The notes under the pieces were generated by a model. That model saw nothing but the letters and a program-made list of their open reading frames with translations, did no database searches and had not been told where the DNA came from. The position numbers and the translations under genes were made by a program. Below, piece by piece: positions 60,886-64,000 of a stretch of DNA of 64,000 bases. Source of the DNA: Pontibacter ramchanderi (GTDB taxonomy: Bacteria > Bacteroidota > Bacteroidia > Cytophagales > Hymenobacteraceae); NCBI RefSeq assembly GCF_002846395.1, contig NZ_PJMU01000004.1, positions 62,001 through 126,000 on the forward strand. Direction: 5' to 3'. Position 1 is the stretch's first letter, and each line of letters begins with the position of its first letter.

Positions 60886-61779
60886 ATGGCCAACCCCGAG
60901 ACCCTCATACCTGAGCTATACCTTGTTAAAGCCTTTACAGAACAACCAAACGGAGGCAACACAGCCGGCGTGGTGCTCTTCGCCGACAGACTCTCGCATG
61001 AGAGACGCCAGAAAATAGCAGCCATGCTGGGGTTGTCCGAGACGGCCTTTGTGTCTGCCTCCGAGGTAGGAGACGTGAAAGTTGAATTCTATACCCCTCT
61101 GAAGCAGATTCCGCATTGCGGCCACGCAACGGTCGCGGCTTTTAGCCTGCTCTGGCAAAAAGGGCTGCTGCTGAACGGTAGTGCTGTTAAGGAGTCGATA
61201 GACGGCACCAGGCAGATCAGTTTTGAAGAAGGCAAGGTATACCAGGCACAACTACCGCCGCAGTACACGCCAATTGCAGCGGCAGGCATCAAACCACACC
61301 TGATCAGTACGGCGCTGGGACTTCCGGCTGGTTTTAACTTTCCTGCTATGCCTCTCATTGCGAGCACCGGAGTGCCTTTTCTGCTGGTGCCTATACCTGA
61401 TGAAGCTACGCTGCACCATCTGCAACCGGACCAGGAGCTTATACGGGCTGTTTCGGACAAAGCCGGCTTGGTAGGCTTCTATGCTTTTACCACAGCTACG
61501 CAAGGGGCCGATGCAAGCGCCCGGATGTTTGCCCCGAGCTATGGTATACCAGAGGAGTCCGCGACGGGCATGGCGGCAGGGCCACTAGCCTGCTACTTGC
61601 ATGATCATTTGAAGCAACACAAGGCCTCTTTCCTGATACACCAAGGCTATCTCATGCGCCACCCGTCTCCGAGTCAGATCGAAGTGATGCTGCAACTGGA
61701 CGGCGAGGGGAACATCATGGGGCTGCGTGCAGGAGGCAATGGGTTGGTGATCAGAAAAATGGAGCTGGGAGACTTTTAA
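60886..61779 (+). CDS. PhzF-family isomerase/epimerase-like protein
   Basis: A 297-residue protein of the PhzF phenazine-biosynthesis fold (diaminopimelate-epimerase-like). The core motifs are NGGNTAGVVLFAD (21-33, with the Glu/Asp catalytic area in SETAFV), IPHCGHATVAA (about 77-87) and EESATGMAAGPLACYL towards the end. Most PhzF relatives outside phenazine producers are isomerases of unknown substrate, so phenazine production is not implied. No other phenazine gene is present in the window. Confidence 0.87.
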   Translation: MANPETLIPELYLVKAFTEQPNGGNTAGVVLFADRLSHERRQKIAAMLGLSETAFVSASEVGDVKVEFYTPLKQIPHCGHATVAAFSLLWQKGLLLNGSAVKESIDGTRQISFEEGKVYQAQLPPQYTPIAAAGIKPHLISTALGLPAGFNFPAMPLIASTGVPFLLVPIPDEATLHHLQPDQELIRAVSDKAGLVGFYAFTTATQGADASARMFAPSYGIPEESATGMAAGPLACYLHDHLKQHKASFLIHQGYLMRHPSPSQIEVMLQLDGEGNIMGLRAGGNGLVIRKMELGDF

Positions 61780-61800
61780 TTGGCGCTACTGCGCCTCACG

Positions 61801-62364
61801 CTATTGCAGCCATAGCTGCCGAAGTCGGGCTATCTGGCGGGCGTGGTGGCTGAAGTGGTCGTGCAGAAAGTCGAGCGTTTGGTAAATATTGAGCATACCC
61901 GCATAAGGATGCCGAAAAACGCACTTATCCAGCTGTTGCTGTGGCAGGGCAGTCAGTGTGTCCTCCAGTGCATAGCGGGTGGCGTCCCATTGAATGCGAA
62001 GCGAGTTGAGGTTTACATAAGGGGGCACTTTGGAGACAACGGCAGGAGCCTTGAATTTCATGCCCGAGTGCAGCGCGATGCGCAGCAGCAGCGAGCGAAG
62101 GCTATGGGCCAGCGTAGCCGATTCCAGTTCCTGTTCCTGCACTTTGCGCTGTATGTAGCTATTGGTCAGCTGCTCTACTTGAATCACATGAGCCACAATC
62201 TGGTTGATAGACCACTTGCCGGCAGCAGCCGAGCGGTTCAGCAATTCTTCCTCCAGTCCCTCTAACTCCCCGATCAGGCGGTTCCGCGACTCTTCCAGTT
62301 TCAGGTATCGGCTTTCAAGTAAAGGATTCATCAATTGAAGATGGCTATAGACGGTTGTGCTCAT
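61801..62364 (-). CDS. DinB-family (DUF1569-like) protein
   Basis: A 187-residue four-helix-bundle protein of the DinB superfamily, related to thiol-dependent S-transferases. Metal ligands are visible: HVIQVEQ (His near 59), and the HDHFSHHARQI (His near 169-173) pair. The helix rich in hydrophobic positions (WSINQIVAHVIQVEQL) is the family signature. Cofactor and substrate (bacillithiol or other thiol) cannot be deduced. It is convergent with PhzF. Confidence 0.83.
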   Translation of the reverse strand: MSTTVYSHLQLMNPLLESRYLKLEESRNRLIGELEGLEEELLNRSAAAGKWSINQIVAHVIQVEQLTNSYIQRKVQEQELESATLAHSLRSLLLRIALHSGMKFKAPAVVSKVPPYVNLNSLRIQWDATRYALEDTLTALPQQQLDKCVFRHPYAGMLNIYQTLDFLHDHFSHHARQIARLRQLWLQ

Positions 62365-62570
62365 AGGTAAACGTAGGTATAGGTCGATTATTGATTGCCA
62401 ATCTACATAAATTTCTGATTAATGCAACGGGAGGTGCTATTTTTTTGATGTTAATTAGCTGATAATAAGCCAAGTGGTAAAATATGGAGTAAAATATATA
62501 ATTGGATAAGTTCAACTTTGGTGAAAGAGAGCAAGATATTCCCTTACTTTGTATAAAATAAACAGAGCGC

Positions 62571-63290
62571 ATGAAAGTGACGAATGACCCAGTTGGGGCT
62601 GCTATACAGGATTTTAGGTCTGGAAACCAAGCGGCTAGCATTGTGGTGGAGAGCAACCTCACAGATGATGACGAGATACCGGTAGCCTACCTTTTCCGAA
62701 CCGAAGAGGAAATGCCGGAGCTGGAACAGCTCGCCCTGGAACAGTGCCGGGGGAGTGTGCTCGATGTCGGTGCAGGGGCGGGCTGCCATAGCCTGGTGCT
62801 ACAGGAGCGGGGAGTGGAGGTAACGGCGCTCGATCTTTCGGCCGGCGCAGTGCAGGCCATGCAGGAGCAAGGTATAAGGCAGGTCTTGCAGCAGGATATC
62901 TTTAAGTTAAGCGGCGTGCGCTACGATACCTTGCTGCTGCTCATGAACGGGATCGGTATTGCAGGCGACCTGGAAGGCCTCGAACGCTTCCTGGAGCACA
63001 CCAAAACCCTGTTGGAGCCGGGAGGACAGATCCTGCTTGAGTCCTCGGATATCCTCTACATGTTTGAGGAGGAGGATGGCTCCGTGCTGCTCGACCTCAA
63101 TGCAGGATACTACGGTGAAGTAGTGTACAACATGCGCTACAAGCAACACCAGACCGGTGCGTTCAAATGGCTTTTCATCGACCCGGCCATACTCCAGGAC
63201 TATGCCACAGCCCATGGCTATACCTTTGAGCAGCTTTACGAAGGAGAATATGGCAACTACCTCGCCCGCCTGGCACTGCATCAGGCTTAG
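62571..63290 (+). CDS. Class I SAM-dependent methyltransferase
   Basis: A 239-residue Rossmann-fold methyltransferase. The SAM motif VLDVGAGAGCHSLVL (about 61-75) and the acidic strand TALDLSAGAV (motif II) are clear; the EPGGQILLESSD segment matches motif IV-V. The substrate class is not shown. The short leader upstream includes an AT-rich tract and the gene is followed after 78 bases by the YihY gene. Confidence 0.85.
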   Translation: MKVTNDPVGAAIQDFRSGNQAASIVVESNLTDDDEIPVAYLFRTEEEMPELEQLALEQCRGSVLDVGAGAGCHSLVLQERGVEVTALDLSAGAVQAMQEQGIRQVLQQDIFKLSGVRYDTLLLLMNGIGIAGDLEGLERFLEHTKTLLEPGGQILLESSDILYMFEEEDGSVLLDLNAGYYGEVVYNMRYKQHQTGAFKWLFIDPAILQDYATAHGYTFEQLYEGEYGNYLARLALHQA

Positions 63291-63368
63291 GTGCACTTTG
63301 CCCACCGGGCTATACCTTTCGTAGTCGCTTTGCCGTATGCGTGTAGGTATAGCAAAAAGGCAAACCAC

Positions 63369-64000
63369 ATGCAAAAAAGGCTTACGACAACCTGGCAACT
63401 CACCAAAAAGACCTTTCAGAAATTCATCGATGACAACCCGCTCGACTATGCGGCCATTATTGGGTTCTATACCATCTTCTCGCTGCCGGCCGTGCTCATT
63501 ATCACCATCCGCATTGCAGGGGCCGCCTTTGGGCAGGAGGCTGTGCGCGGTGAGGTCGTGAAGCAGGTGGGCGGTATTGTGGGGCGAAGCAGTGCCACGC
63601 AGGTGCAAAGCATCATCGAAAATGCGAGTCAGTCGGAGGCCAGCACCATCGGCACGGTGGTAGGGGTGCTAGTGATGGCCTTTAGCGCGACCACCGTGTT
63701 TGTGGCGCTACAGGATTCTCTCAATGCCATGTGGAAAGTGAAGGCCAAAGTAGAGAAGGGCTTCATGAAACTCGTCATCGGTCGTTTGCTTTCGCTTGCG
63801 CTGGTGGTAAGTTTTGGGTTCTTGCTGCTCGTCTCGCTTTCGGTGGATGTGGTGCTGGGCCTTGTCTACGATTATCTCCGGCAGGAACTCTCTGGTGTGG
63901 CCGTATACCTGGTCACGATCGGCAACATTTTAGTTTCTATCGCCATCGCAACGGTTATTTTCGCTGCCATCTTTAAAGTACTGCCCGACGCCCGCATCCG
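63369..64000 (+). CDS. YihY/BrkB-family membrane protein, 3' end missing
   Basis: Inner-membrane protein of the YihY (BrkB) family; the frame runs off the window, leaving 210 codons. Family marks: DDNPLDYAAIIGFYTIFSLP near residue 19, the VGVLVMAFSATTVFVALQDSLNAMWKV segment, and three to four predicted helices (residues 32-52, 96-118, 136-160, 178-205). ATG at 63369 is the natural start. Function is unknown, though sometimes miscalled ribonuclease BN. Nothing follows in the window. Confidence 0.88.
   Translation, partial: MQKRLTTTWQLTKKTFQKFIDDNPLDYAAIIGFYTIFSLPAVLIITIRIAGAAFGQEAVRGEVVKQVGGIVGRSSATQVQSIIENASQSEASTIGTVVGVLVMAFSATTVFVALQDSLNAMWKVKAKVEKGFMKLVIGRLLSLALVVSFGFLLLVSLSVDVVLGLVYDYLRQELSGVAVYLVTIGNILVSIAIATVIFAAIFKVLPDARI

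Noticed and set aside
60886..61779. Phenazine biosynthesis
   Set aside because: PhzF homologues are widespread; no phzA-E/G partner genes in the window.

Overview
The window comes from a gliding-type Bacteroidota bacterium and reads most like a Pontibacter/Hymenobacter relative (Cytophagales, Hymenobacteraceae). The evidence is the gliding genes gldA, gldF, gldG and gldC, a TonB receptor with a carboxypeptidase-regulatory-like N-terminus, families restricted to Bacteroidota (DUF3078, DUF2279, HAEPLYID), the Bacteroidota promoter form TTTG-N19-TAnnTTTG in front of several RNA and protein genes, moderately GC-rich coding sequence and few Shine-Dalgarno sites. There is no phage, insertion sequence or CRISPR array; this is ordinary chromosome with one accessory glycan locus.

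Layout. 1-11.7 kb: envelope genes (DegP-type protease, TonB receptor, DUF983, DUF3078, exported Pcm, beta-lactamase-fold hydrolase), a tRNA-Glu, two small unknown proteins, a SIMPL protein and a zinc-ribbon unknown. 11.7-12.7 kb: an interspersed-repeat island and rnpB with an enlarged P12 helix. 12.7-24.7 kb: Smr protein, outer-membrane proteins, an atypical SDR, pyruvate carboxylase, TPR protein, etfBA, a DUF151 nuclease-family protein and a CNT nucleoside permease. 24.8-33.6 kb: MlaFE-type lipid ABC transporter, two SDRs, gldAFG, dnaN. 33.6-43.5 kb: exonuclease/phosphatase-fold lipoprotein, gldC, dcd, hemL, a PBP1-fold lipid-envelope candidate, guaA, a second repeat island, SRP RNA, transaldolase. 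43.5-57.7 kb: an ftsE-like ATPase, then a nine-gene minus-strand operon for pseudaminic (nonulosonic) acid (pseB, pseC, AKR, SDR, pseF, pseG-pseH fusion, pseI, glycosyltransferase, flippase), followed by a GT61 and a GT4 glycosyltransferase around an acetyltransferase remnant. 57.9-64 kb: ffh, guanine-type deaminase, lipoprotein, PhzF, DinB, a methyltransferase and the start of a YihY/BrkB membrane protein.

How the parts fit. Many genes serve the cell envelope: protein quality control, lipid transport, gliding, and a complete pathway from UDP-GlcNAc to CMP-activated pseudaminic-type sugar with its own flippase. Both halves of the signal recognition particle (SRP RNA and Ffh) occur here, 15 kb apart.

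The strongest unexplained signal is genome-scale, not a gene: the heptamer TATACCT/AGGTATA occurs about 135 times (hand count, both orientations) where about 8 would be expected by chance, in coding and non-coding DNA, yet it is missing from long stretches holding conserved housekeeping genes (etfBA-DUF151-nupC, dnaN, guaA, transaldolase, ffh). Other points are the two-gene AKR/SDR insertion in the nonulosonate pathway, the SDR lacking its catalytic Tyr, the repeat-like insertion in rnpB, the mirrored copies of a mosaic intergenic repeat, and probable leaderless mRNAs for guaA and the DUF2279 gene.
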